A stretch of 36,219 nucleotides of DNA from a virus: positions 1 through 36,219 of IMG/VR virus record IMGVR_UViG_3300040801_001436, one strand, 5' to 3'. The position numbers were made by a program, and so were the translations under genes. Below are positions 17,757 through 25,863 of this stretch, one piece after another. Each line of letters begins with the position of its first letter. Within the stretch, counting starts at the first letter, position 1. The notes under the pieces were generated by a model that worked only from the letters and a program-made list of their open reading frames with translations, searched no databases and had not been told where the DNA came from.

Positions 17757-19742
17757 ATGTACGGTTCGAGCATCCAGAAGCCGAGTGGCGCCGATGGCCT
17801 GGTGAAAGACTATTTCACCGAGCTGGAGCGCGGCCTGAGTAAGCGGAACGACCTTCTCGAAGAGTGGGAACAGAACGAGAAGTACGCTTACCGAGACCTT
17901 GGGTTGGACTCCGACGACGACAACACCCAGGTCAACAAGCTTGGCTCCTGGGTAGAAAGCCGGACGGCGGCTCTTGCGTACCGGAATCCTCGCGCCAAGC
18001 TGACCCCGCGCAACGAGACGGGGTGGGAGGCCGTGGACGTCCCGGTGATCGACCCGGAGACAGGGCCGGTCTCTGAGCCGGTGATGGACCCGATGACCGG
18101 GCAGCCGGCGTTCAATCCCATGACCGGCGAGCCCATGATGCGCCCCTTGATGCGCAAGGTGCCGCGCTACAAGGTGCTTGAGCACACTGTCAACTATCTT
18201 CTCAACCGGCCATCGTTCAGGACTGCTGCCACCGGGCGGCTTGCGATCAAGGCTGCACTGCTCACTGGCACGGGGGCGGCCAAGGTGGGGTACACGGCGG
18301 ACTTCCGCGATGACGAGGACAGCCCTCCGCCCATTCCGCAGGAAGACATCGCCTTCCTGGACCCTGAGATGCTGAGAGAGGACTACGAGTTTGACGGCGA
18401 TGTGCCCCTGATTGTTGACGGGGCGCTGGTCCCGAAGGACTCGCTGCCGATTGACGAGCAATGGTTCATCGACTGGTGCGACACCAAGAAGATGATCTTT
18501 GATCCTGATGGTGAGAACGACTTTTGCCAGCACCGGTGGGTGGCCTACGAGTACATCCGGCCGCTGAAGGACGTGAAGGCCGACAAGACGCTGAAGAACA
18601 CCAAGGATCTGAAGGCCACCGGCTCGGACTATGAGGAGTATGACACAGGCGTTCGCAAGGCGATAGGGTCGTTCAACAAGTCGAATGACTCGACAGACGA
18701 GGAGTGGCGGCGCAAGCACAAGATGGTGCGGCTGTTCGAGATATGGGACTTTGAACGTAAGCGGCTTGTGGTGCTGGCCGATGGGCACCAGGAGATCCTG
18801 CGAGACGACCCGATTCCCGATGGCGTAGACGAGACCACCGGGCCGTGGTCGTTCTACCGGCCTATCGAGCGGCTGGCCGAGTGGTATGGCAAGGCCCCGG
18901 CGACTGATCTGCGTATCCTGAACGAGTGGTACAACCAGGCAAACAAGCAGTCGATGCGCGAGATGCGTAAGGCTGCATGGAAGATTCTTGGTCGGAAATC
19001 TCGCCTAGACGGCTCAGAGATCAACAAGATCACCAGCCCCAAGAACGAGTTGGTGATGATTGACGACTCTGACTGGGAGCAGGGCGCGTCCATGGCGGAT
19101 GCCGTGATGCCCATGCAGATCCCGACCATCGCCCCCGAGATGTTCAACTACAGCAAGATCATTGCTGCGAACTTCGATGAGGTGGCCGGGCAGCCGGGTG
19201 AGAGCCGGGGCGTGGCTAGCGCAGACACCGCCACGCAGGTGAAGCAGCTCAGTGCTCGCGAGACGATGCGCGAGGACTTCCAGCGGGCTATCTACGCAGA
19301 GTGCTGGCGGGACATTCTGACGAAGCTGGTGAACAGCATCCAGGCGAACATGACCATGGAACAGGCCATAACCATCAACGACGGCGACGGATACGCCTTT
19401 GTGACGATGGTAGACAGCAAGATGATCCAGGGCGATTTCGACGTGGACCTGGACGTTGAGGACATGGCCCCGCGAGACAAGGAAGTGGATAAGGCCAATT
19501 TCGTCAACGCCATCACGGTGCTAGCGCAGATGCCCGGGTTCGGGGCCGACGAGGCTACCGCCAATGCGTTTCTGGACGCCTTCGGGGTCCACAACAAGGC
19601 GTTGGCCAAGGGGATCAAGCAGTGGGCCGAGTTGCAGCAGATGATGATGATCTTCCAGGCCCAGGGAAAGCAGGCCGGTACGCCGGACAACGCCCCCCCT
19701 AGAGACGAGGCTACGGCCATCAGCCAGAAGGGCGGCATGTAA
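17757..19742 (+). CDS. portal protein, 661 aa
   Basis: The product has the size and position of P22-type podovirus portals: directly after the terminase and before scaffold and capsid genes. Recognisable parts are an N-terminal acidic helix region (TELERGLSKRNDLLEEWEQN), RLAIKAALLTGTGAAKVGY, RILNEWYNQANKQSMREM, FDEVAGQPGESRGV and a helical C-terminus with SARETMREDFQRAIYAECW. Portals form the dodecamer at one capsid vertex that passes DNA and anchors the tail. The Pro-rich repeated piece near 85-125 (MDPMTGQPAFNPMTGEPM) is a local duplication. No signal of truncation. Confidence 0.88.
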   Translation: MYGSSIQKPSGADGLVKDYFTELERGLSKRNDLLEEWEQNEKYAYRDLGLDSDDDNTQVNKLGSWVESRTAALAYRNPRAKLTPRNETGWEAVDVPVIDPETGPVSEPVMDPMTGQPAFNPMTGEPMMRPLMRKVPRYKVLEHTVNYLLNRPSFRTAATGRLAIKAALLTGTGAAKVGYTADFRDDEDSPPPIPQEDIAFLDPEMLREDYEFDGDVPLIVDGALVPKDSLPIDEQWFIDWCDTKKMIFDPDGENDFCQHRWVAYEYIRPLKDVKADKTLKNTKDLKATGSDYEEYDTGVRKAIGSFNKSNDSTDEEWRRKHKMVRLFEIWDFERKRLVVLADGHQEILRDDPIPDGVDETTGPWSFYRPIERLAEWYGKAPATDLRILNEWYNQANKQSMREMRKAAWKILGRKSRLDGSEINKITSPKNELVMIDDSDWEQGASMADAVMPMQIPTIAPEMFNYSKIIAANFDEVAGQPGESRGVASADTATQVKQLSARETMREDFQRAIYAECWRDILTKLVNSIQANMTMEQAITINDGDGYAFVTMVDSKMIQGDFDVDLDVEDMAPRDKEVDKANFVNAITVLAQMPGFGADEATANAFLDAFGVHNKALAKGIKQWAELQQMMMIFQAQGKQAGTPDNAPPRDEATAISQKGGM

Positions 19743-20185
19743 TGCCGATCTACGAGTACGCTTGCGAGAAGTGTGGGGTCAGCCGCGACGAGATGCGCAC
19801 GATCGCAGAGCGCGACGACGCTCCTACGTGCGAGTGTGGCCTGAAGATGGAGCGGGTGCTGTGCGCTCCTGCGTTTGGCGGAGACCTCGACAACACGGGC
19901 TGGCGGCAGGGCGTGAGCGGCTGGGACGAGGGGCTAGGATGCTACGTGCGAGACACGGCAGACCGCAAGAAGATCATGGAGCGCAAAGGGTTAACTGAGT
20001 GGAACCCTGACTCCACGCACAAGAAGATGATAGAGGAGTCACAGTACATTCGGAAGCATGGCCGGGGCCGCGAGGCGACCCGGGCGGTGCAAGAGGTGGG
20101 CGAGAAGGTGATCAGAGATCACCGGAAAGCCGTAGTCAAGGAGAAGTTCCGCCCAGTGCGGGACGCAATTAACGAGGTGTGCTAA
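19742..20185 (+). CDS. FmdB-type zinc-ribbon protein, 147 aa
   Basis: The N-terminus MPIYEYACEKCG is the classic FmdB/CxxC_CxxC_SSSS regulatory-protein start. Its second half-site is CECGLKMERVLCAPAFGG; here the pair reads CxC (C30, C32) instead of CxxC. The rest is a charged helical extension (KKMIEESQYIRKHGRGRE, EVGEKVIRDHRKAVVKEKF). Such genes often lie between portal and capsid genes in phages of this type, where their job is unknown. Start and stop both overlap neighbours by one base. Confidence 0.75.
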   Translation: MPIYEYACEKCGVSRDEMRTIAERDDAPTCECGLKMERVLCAPAFGGDLDNTGWRQGVSGWDEGLGCYVRDTADRKKIMERKGLTEWNPDSTHKKMIEESQYIRKHGRGREATRAVQEVGEKVIRDHRKAVVKEKFRPVRDAINEVC

Positions 20186-21138
20186 TGAGCGAGCAGAGTC
20201 TCCGTGACGCCATGTTCGAGGACTTTGGAGAGTCCGTGGACGACGGCGCCGAGGGTACTGGCGAAGCTCTTGAGGAGCAGGCGGCTCCCGAGACGGACGA
20301 CCAGGAGAGCGACGAGGAGCAGCCTGACGAGGCCGGCGAAGAGACGGAGCCTGTGGCAGATGAGTCTGCCGAGGAAGACGTTGCGGCCGGCGAGGAGTCA
20401 TCTGACGATGGCGAGGTGGATTGGCTGGACATGGTTCCGGCCGATGCGATGTCTCGCTTGGAGCAGATGCGTATGGATGACCCGAAGATGCCCACATGGT
20501 ATCGGCAGTTGAAGCAGGGCAGGGATCGCGCCGCCAGCGAGGCAGATCGGTGGCGACGGGAACTTGAGAGTCTTCAGGCGCAGATGCAGCAGGGCGAACA
20601 GCCGAAGCAGGACAGTTCCTTACCTGCGGAGCCGCAGCCTCCCGCTGACGACGCTGACCCTAAGGAGTGGCAGAAGTACGCGCTAGAGCACGACAGGTGG
20701 CTAGTGGAGACTTCCCAGCAGAAGACGCTGGAGGCCATCAGGGGTGAGCAGGAGAAGCGAGAGCAGTTGAGGCAGCAGGAAGAACAACTGCGCAGGCAGC
20801 AGGAATGGGGCCAACGACAGTACGAGGCGTTGCAGAAGCGAGAAGGGTTTGACTCCGAGGTAGAGGCGGCCATGTACCAGATGGCCTCCGAGAAGCCCTA
20901 CTTCAAGGCAATGCTTTTTGACGAAGGTGGCCTCGATCTTTTGTTCGACATGGCGCGCAAGAACGTAGAGTCGCGCCGTGACAAGTTGCAGCAAATCAAG
21001 CGCAAGACCACCGCTGGACAGAGAACGACTCCGCGTCCCAAGCCAACGCCCAAGGGTGCGGCTCAAGACCCGGACATCCCGGATGGCGCTGACTACAGTG
21101 AGACCATCCAGGGTATTGTCGGCTCGTTCGGCGGGTAA
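20185..21138 (+). CDS. capsid scaffolding protein, 317 aa
   Basis: Highly acidic N-terminal third (EQAAPETDDQESDEEQPDE and similar), then a long Gln/Glu/Arg coiled coil (RQQEEQLRRQQEWGQRQYEA) and a basic C-terminal tail (QIKRKTTAGQRTTPRPKP). This charge layout and the position between portal and capsid genes are typical of tailed-phage scaffolds, whose basic C-terminus binds coat protein and which leave the procapsid before DNA entry. The start ATG 20185 follows the previous stop as TAATG; a GTG at 20179 is less likely. Confidence 0.85.
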   Translation: MSEQSLRDAMFEDFGESVDDGAEGTGEALEEQAAPETDDQESDEEQPDEAGEETEPVADESAEEDVAAGEESSDDGEVDWLDMVPADAMSRLEQMRMDDPKMPTWYRQLKQGRDRAASEADRWRRELESLQAQMQQGEQPKQDSSLPAEPQPPADDADPKEWQKYALEHDRWLVETSQQKTLEAIRGEQEKREQLRQQEEQLRRQQEWGQRQYEALQKREGFDSEVEAAMYQMASEKPYFKAMLFDEGGLDLLFDMARKNVESRRDKLQQIKRKTTAGQRTTPRPKPTPKGAAQDPDIPDGADYSETIQGIVGSFGG

Positions 21139-21154
21139 CAAGGAGTTATAGGCG

Positions 21155-22243
21155 ATGCCTGCTAATTTTCTTGGGTCGAGTTCTGCTGTAGATATTGATG
21201 GGCTTCTGTCCCATACTACGCAGTTCATCGACAAGAAGGGAGTGATTCAGGACGCGATTGCGGACAGCTCTCCGTTCCTGAAGGCTCTCAGCCTCAAGGG
21301 CCGCTTCGGCCAGCCCGCATCGGGCGGTACGCACCTTGAGGTGCCCCTGATGTACGGACTCAACAGCACGTTCGGCTCCTACAGCCGGGCGGAGGTGCTG
21401 AACACTGCCATCGTTGACGGGATGGGCGCCGCGTTCTATCCCTGGGCTCAGTACGCTGAGACCGTCTCGATTGATGGCCTGACTGCGCTCCAGAATGCTG
21501 GTGCGGCCAAGATCAAGGACATTGTGGCCTCGAAGTTCGAGCAGGCTACGATGACCATTGGTGACGGCTTCAACAAGCATATCCTGGCGTGCGAGACGAT
21601 CGTGGCTGCGGGCGCGACGGGCAATGGCGGCAAGAACGTCATCTCCCTGCCGATGCTGGTGGACTACGACCCCGACCGCAATGTGGCCGTCGGCGGCATC
21701 AACCCGAGCACCTACTCTTGGTGGGAGAATCAGGTTCTCGATGCCGACAACGGCACCACGAACACTCCGCAGCGTCTCAAGAAGAAGATGCAGAAGATTT
21801 ACACCGACTGCGCCAAGCAGGGCATGGGCGGCCGCGAGCCGGACCTGGTTCTGATGTCGCAGCAGGCGTATCTCAACTACCTGGCCTGCATCGACGAGCA
21901 GAAGCGGTACAGCACGTCGGACAAGAGCCCGACTGCTGGGTTCGGCAACCTGATGTTCAACAACGCTGAGGTGATCTGGGACATGCATGTGCCCGATCCC
22001 GAGGCTGGCTACGACTGGGACAGCGGGAGTTACGCCGCTGAGTCCATGTACTTCCTGAACAGCAAGTCTCTGGCGCTGTACGTGCTGGGCGGCCGTGACT
22101 GGAAGTGGCGTGGCTGGATGACTCCGCACGACCAGGACGCGAAGGCCAACACGGTGCTGTGGGCGGGTCAGCTTGCTGTCCGCAACCGGCGCTCGAACGG
22201 TCTTCTGTACGGCATTAACTCGACCGAGCCGACCCCGGCTTAA
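21155..22243 (+). CDS. major capsid protein, 362 aa
   Basis: The product has the usual HK97-fold length and context: after the scaffold and before the decoration protein. Recognisable parts are a helical N-arm (LLSHTTQFIDKKGVIQDAIAD), a Gly-rich E-loop-like section (GRFGQPASGGTHLEVPLMYG), a spine-helix region (KDIVASKFEQATMTIGDGF) and PDLVLMSQQAYLNYLACIDE. The end (WAGQLAVRNRRSNGLLYGIN) is typical of coat proteins. AAGGAG stands upstream. There is no N-terminal protease domain and no protease gene nearby, so capsid maturation without cleavage is likely. Confidence 0.88.
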   Translation: MPANFLGSSSAVDIDGLLSHTTQFIDKKGVIQDAIADSSPFLKALSLKGRFGQPASGGTHLEVPLMYGLNSTFGSYSRAEVLNTAIVDGMGAAFYPWAQYAETVSIDGLTALQNAGAAKIKDIVASKFEQATMTIGDGFNKHILACETIVAAGATGNGGKNVISLPMLVDYDPDRNVAVGGINPSTYSWWENQVLDADNGTTNTPQRLKKKMQKIYTDCAKQGMGGREPDLVLMSQQAYLNYLACIDEQKRYSTSDKSPTAGFGNLMFNNAEVIWDMHVPDPEAGYDWDSGSYAAESMYFLNSKSLALYVLGGRDWKWRGWMTPHDQDAKANTVLWAGQLAVRNRRSNGLLYGINSTEPTPA

Positions 22244-22258
22244 GGGAGGTGAAATAGC

Positions 22259-22678
22259 ATGGCACAGATTTCTGCTGCTTCCAATTATGATCCCTCCGGC
22301 CCGATCTGCATCGAGACGTTCATCGCTGGAGAGGCGATCACTGAGGGCGATGTGGTCATTCTCGACCACACCGACGAGAATGGCTACACGGTGCTTCAGA
22401 GTAATGCCGATAGTGTGGCTATCGGTGTCGCCCAGGAGGACGCCGCTGACGGGGCCGAGGTCAAGGTTCAGACCTACGGTCTCGGCATCAAGGCGATCAC
22501 GACCGGCGGGTCCGCTGCTGCGAACTCGTCCCTGATCGCTGGCGCTTCCGGGGCGACTGCCGAGGTCGCCGCCGGCACTGCTGCGTATGCGCCGTTCGCG
22601 TATGCGCTGGAGGCCGACTCTAGCACGACCCTGGCCGCTGAGGATTATTTCATCACCTTCGGCCCGGTGTACTTCTAA
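22259..22678 (+). CDS. capsid decoration (cement) protein, DUF2190-like, 139 aa
   Basis: Beta-rich, with ETFIAGEAITEGDVVILDHTD, then SVAIGVAQEDAADGAEVKVQ and a Gly/Ala/Ser-rich region. These are hallmarks of DUF2190-type cement proteins (EGDVV..., A.G.A...A..GE.V.V), which bind the outside of HK97-fold capsids and stabilise them. Position directly after the coat gene agrees. GGGAGGTGAAATAGC gives a strong ribosome site, fitting high expression. Confidence 0.75.
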   Translation: MAQISAASNYDPSGPICIETFIAGEAITEGDVVILDHTDENGYTVLQSNADSVAIGVAQEDAADGAEVKVQTYGLGIKAITTGGSAAANSSLIAGASGATAEVAAGTAAYAPFAYALEADSSTTLAAEDYFITFGPVYF

Positions 22679-22687
22679 CCGTCAACC

Positions 22688-22713
22688 GGGGGCGGGGTAT
22701 CCGCCTCGCCCCC
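22688..22713. terminator. GC stem-loop after the capsid genes, possible weak terminator
   Basis: GGGGGCG and CGCCCCC pair across a 12-base loop in the gap between the decoration and adaptor genes. There is no T-tract. It may reduce read-through after the highly expressed capsid genes or mark an RNA processing point. Confidence 0.45.
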
Positions 22714-22732
22714 ACCAAGGAAGGAGAAGGCG

Positions 22733-23395
22733 ATGCCTGCGCTGGTTTCCGGCGTCACCTCCATGGTCAGGACGATGGCTCCCGGCCACGATGACCGCTG
22801 GAGCGATGCGCGTATCTATCGGACCATCCACATGGCCGACCTTGCTATCTGTGAGGCCGCCGAAGTGGAGTGGGCCAGCTATGTGATCGAGCTTAACGAC
22901 GGAGAGATGTACTACACGCTGCCATCGGATATCATCTCCGTGCGCACCGTGGAGTACAGTTTCGACGGCGTGACCTATGAGAAGGTGCTGACGCCGGCCA
23001 CGCTAGAGGATCTTGACAGGATCTCTATCGGCTGGCAGGACGACACCGGGAGCGACCCCAGCCTGTACGTGCTGCTGTCTGCTCCGGGCTCGGGAGACAA
23101 CAGCCAGATCCTTGTGTGGCGGCCAGTGGCCTCCACGTCTGGAGAAAAGATCAGGATCAATTACACGAAGTGCAGGGAAAATGTCTCCAGCCTGGCGAGC
23201 GTGACAGCGCCCAACGACATCATGGAGACGGTGTACCTGCCCTACGTGCTATCTATCCTGTTCACCGACGAGGACATGGAGTTGGCCAACATGTACATGG
23301 GCCAGTTCCAGCGTGGTCTGAGCCGTCTCAAGGTCCGCTACAACCATAGAACCCAAGAGCGGGTGGAGGCACTGAGTGACATGGGCGGATATTAA
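22733..23395 (+). CDS. head-tail adaptor protein 1, 220 aa
   Basis: Starts MPALVSGVTSMVRTMAPGHD with helices typical of adaptors (WSDARIYRTIHMADLAICEA), then a beta-rich centre with YTLPSDIISVRTVEYSFDGV and a helical end (LANMYMGQFQRGLSRLKVRY). This layout (DUF6682-like adaptors) is found directly behind coat genes in podoviruses of this type, where a ring of adaptors sits under the portal. AAGGAAGGAGAAGGCG is its ribosome site. It overlaps the next gene by 20 bp. Confidence 0.7.
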   Translation: MPALVSGVTSMVRTMAPGHDDRWSDARIYRTIHMADLAICEAAEVEWASYVIELNDGEMYYTLPSDIISVRTVEYSFDGVTYEKVLTPATLEDLDRISIGWQDDTGSDPSLYVLLSAPGSGDNSQILVWRPVASTSGEKIRINYTKCRENVSSLASVTAPNDIMETVYLPYVLSILFTDEDMELANMYMGQFQRGLSRLKVRYNHRTQERVEALSDMGGY

Positions 23396-24215
23396 AACAC
23401 GCTTCTGGGAGATTTACGGCGGCGATGAGACGCTGTACCCGGAGTTGTCCGATCAGTTGCTTGCGCTTGCAAACATGACTGTTCGGAGGTTCGTGGCCGA
23501 GACTGACTCGCTGGTCGGCCGCGCTTCGATCGTATGTGAGGCGGGCACTCAGAACTACGACATGCCGACCAACTGCGACAAGATCATCCGGGCAGCCTAC
23601 GACGGGGACAAGCTCACGGCAGTCTCCAAGTGGTCTCTGCACTGCGGTGTCTACGGCAACGGGTGGGACCGCCTTCAGGGCACCCCAAGGCACTACTTCC
23701 TGGACGGCCTCAACGAGCAGATCGGCCTCTATCGTATCCCGAGTGTAGATACCACCCTGGAGGAAACGGACAATAGCGAGACCATCGGGTCCGGCTACGG
23801 GGCAGTTATCGCACCCTCTGGCACGGGGGCCAGGATCTCCAACACCGGCTACGGGGCCGTGGTGGTAGACTTCGGCGGCTCCACGTATGACATCTCTGCC
23901 AACGCGCTGGACCTGTTCTTCTACGCCAGGCCGAGCGACCTTGAGTATGACTCAGATGTCCCCGACCTGCCCGCCTGGATGCACACTTATGTCCTATATG
24001 ACATATTGCGGGCCGTATATACAATGAAGTTCCCGAGTCAGGACTACGAGCGCGCCGCGTTCTTCGGGCGCCTGGTGCAGTCTGGGCTCAAGAAGCTGCG
24101 CTCAGTGGCCACCAAGCCCACCCCAAAGAGTTACGTGTTCCGGGAGCAGGACGGCCTGGAGACCGTGGGGACATGGCCGTTCCAGTACCCCGAGCACATT
24201 GAGGAGTCGTCGTGA
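23376..24215 (+). CDS. head-tail adaptor/connector protein 2, 279 aa
   Basis: The N-terminus TWADIKTRFWEIYGGDETLY, followed by LSDQLLALANMTVRRFVAET and then MPTNCDKIIRAAYDG..., resembles podovirus connector proteins (gp4/gp11-like role) with a helical bundle and beta insert. Residues about 125-170 have a Gly-rich beta part with two similar GYGAVI/GYGAVV motifs, a small internal repeat. The end is helical (VLYDILRAVYTMKFPSQDYE). GTG 23376 overlaps the previous gene. It probably joins portal or adaptor ring and tail hub. Confidence 0.65.
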   Translation: MTWADIKTRFWEIYGGDETLYPELSDQLLALANMTVRRFVAETDSLVGRASIVCEAGTQNYDMPTNCDKIIRAAYDGDKLTAVSKWSLHCGVYGNGWDRLQGTPRHYFLDGLNEQIGLYRIPSVDTTLEETDNSETIGSGYGAVIAPSGTGARISNTGYGAVVVDFGGSTYDISANALDLFFYARPSDLEYDSDVPDLPAWMHTYVLYDILRAVYTMKFPSQDYERAAFFGRLVQSGLKKLRSVATKPTPKSYVFREQDGLETVGTWPFQYPEHIEESS

Positions 24216-25858
24216 TGAAGCGGTTTATCGCTGCTGGCGTAATCTGTCTTGCCGTCGCCGGCGTGGTGCTGGCGCAGGTGAGCGACCGGCTTGGCGTGCA
24301 GGACATGCGGTATGGCAACAGTTGGGACCGAGACCTCGGGACCATCTCTGTCGAGATCAAGGGGATCACTCCGATCAACGTGCAGGGGTTCCCTTTTGAT
24401 GCGGACGGCTCTGATGGCTCTAATGACGAGGTGGCCATCCAGGCGGCCATCGACAGCGCCTACTCCTGGGGCGGCGGCACGGTCTATCTGCCGGCAGGAA
24501 CGTACTATGTCGGCGGCAACGGCTACGTTGACAGCGTGGACAGTTGGTGTCTGCGGCTAAAGAGCAACGTGACCATTATGGGCGACGGCCCGGCTACCGT
24601 GATCAAGCTCTACGCTCAGAAGGGCCGCGACGTACAGCCCAATGGATACCCGGTCTCTCATGTGTTCTACACGGGCAAGCGGACGTGGGCGTACCCTACC
24701 CAGACGTCCGGGCAGGCGACCGGCGAGCGGGTGTACGAGGACTTGATCGACACCACGCACGTTAGTACGAACGGTGAGGTATACGCCAGCAACATCGAGA
24801 TCCGTGACCTGTGCATCGACACGGACTATGAGAACCAGCCGAGCGCGTCCGGGCAGACGAGCAGCCCTATCAGCATCAACTCTGCCACCAACGTAAGAGT
24901 GATCAACTGCAAGCTGACGGGCGCTGTGTCTACGGCTGCCAACTTCTACGGCAACCACCCTGACAGCAGCACGACCAATATCATCTTCTCTGGGAACATC
25001 GTCAGCGAGGCCGGCGAGGATGGCGTGGGCGGTATCGGGGCCACGTTTGATCGAGTGGATGGCATCTTGTGTACGAACAACGTATTCAAGGACATCGGCC
25101 TGCGGGCGGTGGTGGTCACCAGGGCATACAACGCGGTCGTCGCCAATAACGAGATCCGCGATGTCTACGACGACGGTATCCGCTGTATCGGCGGAACCTT
25201 TGTCAGCATCACCGGCAACCACATGCACAATGTTGGGCAGTATGGAGTGCAGGTTGGGCCGAACGGGAGCAGCTTCAGCGTCGGAGTATCCGTTACCGAC
25301 AACAACCTGGTCCTGTCTGCCACCTCTGGCGAGTGCGGGGTGCTTGTCCTTGACGCCCAGCGGGTACATGTCTCCGGGAACGTGACGTGGTTCCCCCACT
25401 GGGACGGGACCGGCGCAAGCTCTTACATCGGCGGCATTTACGTGGCAAACAGCGACACACTGGCCGATGGGACAGCCTGGACGCGGGAGATTTCCGTCAT
25501 CGGCAACTCCCTGTACAGCACCGACGAGGTGTACTCGGACTCTGGGGACACGCTGAACTATGCTCCTGCTGCGATCCAGCTAGTCAACACGGTCAGCACA
25601 TACGAGAGTCGGCCCCAGCACACGATGGTGGCCAACAACTTCTCAAGCTGGTCGTTCGACGGCTTCAGGGTTGTGAACTTCGATTCTGTCGCCGCGTCAG
25701 ACAACTACTTTGCCAACGTGGTGCGGACGGGGCTTGATACCACCAACGTCGGCTGGCTTGGCGATCCGGGCTACTTCTTCGGAGCCGCCGCTGGAGATGC
25801 AGACCGAGACTCTACGGGCTCCAAGGACGATTACCACTTCACGTCCCCGGAGGATTAG
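24215..25858 (+). CDS. beta-helix (pectate-lyase-like) tailspike candidate with signal peptide, 547 aa
   Basis: Residues about 60-105 (DADGSDGSNDEVAIQAAIDS, GGGTVYLPAGTYYVGG) are the entry motif of the pectate-lyase-3/right-handed beta-helix superfamily, used by tailspikes to hold and cut surface polysaccharide. Parallel-helix rungs follow (NIIFSGNIVSEAG, AVVVTRAYNAVVANNEIRDV, SITGNHMHNVGQ, ISVIGNSLYS). Unusually for a virion protein it starts with a signal peptide (MKRFIAAGVICLAVAGVVLA). The neighbours are connector and tail-hub genes, so a virion role is likely, but an exported enzyme is possible. I chose ATG 24215 over the GTG one codon earlier. Confidence 0.7.
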   Translation: MKRFIAAGVICLAVAGVVLAQVSDRLGVQDMRYGNSWDRDLGTISVEIKGITPINVQGFPFDADGSDGSNDEVAIQAAIDSAYSWGGGTVYLPAGTYYVGGNGYVDSVDSWCLRLKSNVTIMGDGPATVIKLYAQKGRDVQPNGYPVSHVFYTGKRTWAYPTQTSGQATGERVYEDLIDTTHVSTNGEVYASNIEIRDLCIDTDYENQPSASGQTSSPISINSATNVRVINCKLTGAVSTAANFYGNHPDSSTTNIIFSGNIVSEAGEDGVGGIGATFDRVDGILCTNNVFKDIGLRAVVVTRAYNAVVANNEIRDVYDDGIRCIGGTFVSITGNHMHNVGQYGVQVGPNGSSFSVGVSVTDNNLVLSATSGECGVLVLDAQRVHVSGNVTWFPHWDGTGASSYIGGIYVANSDTLADGTAWTREISVIGNSLYSTDEVYSDSGDTLNYAPAAIQLVNTVSTYESRPQHTMVANNFSSWSFDGFRVVNFDSVAASDNYFANVVRTGLDTTNVGWLGDPGYFFGAAAGDADRDSTGSKDDYHFTSPED

Positions 25859-25863
25859 GGACA

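Noticed and set aside
17490-18788. 432-codon minus-strand frame opposite the portal gene
   Set aside because: Shadow of the portal and zinc-ribbon genes; composition rich in Arg, Val and His as usual for antisense of GC-rich genes.
24557-25399. 280-codon minus-strand frame inside the beta-helix gene
   Set aside because: Antisense shadow with low-complexity Val/Asp/Arg composition.
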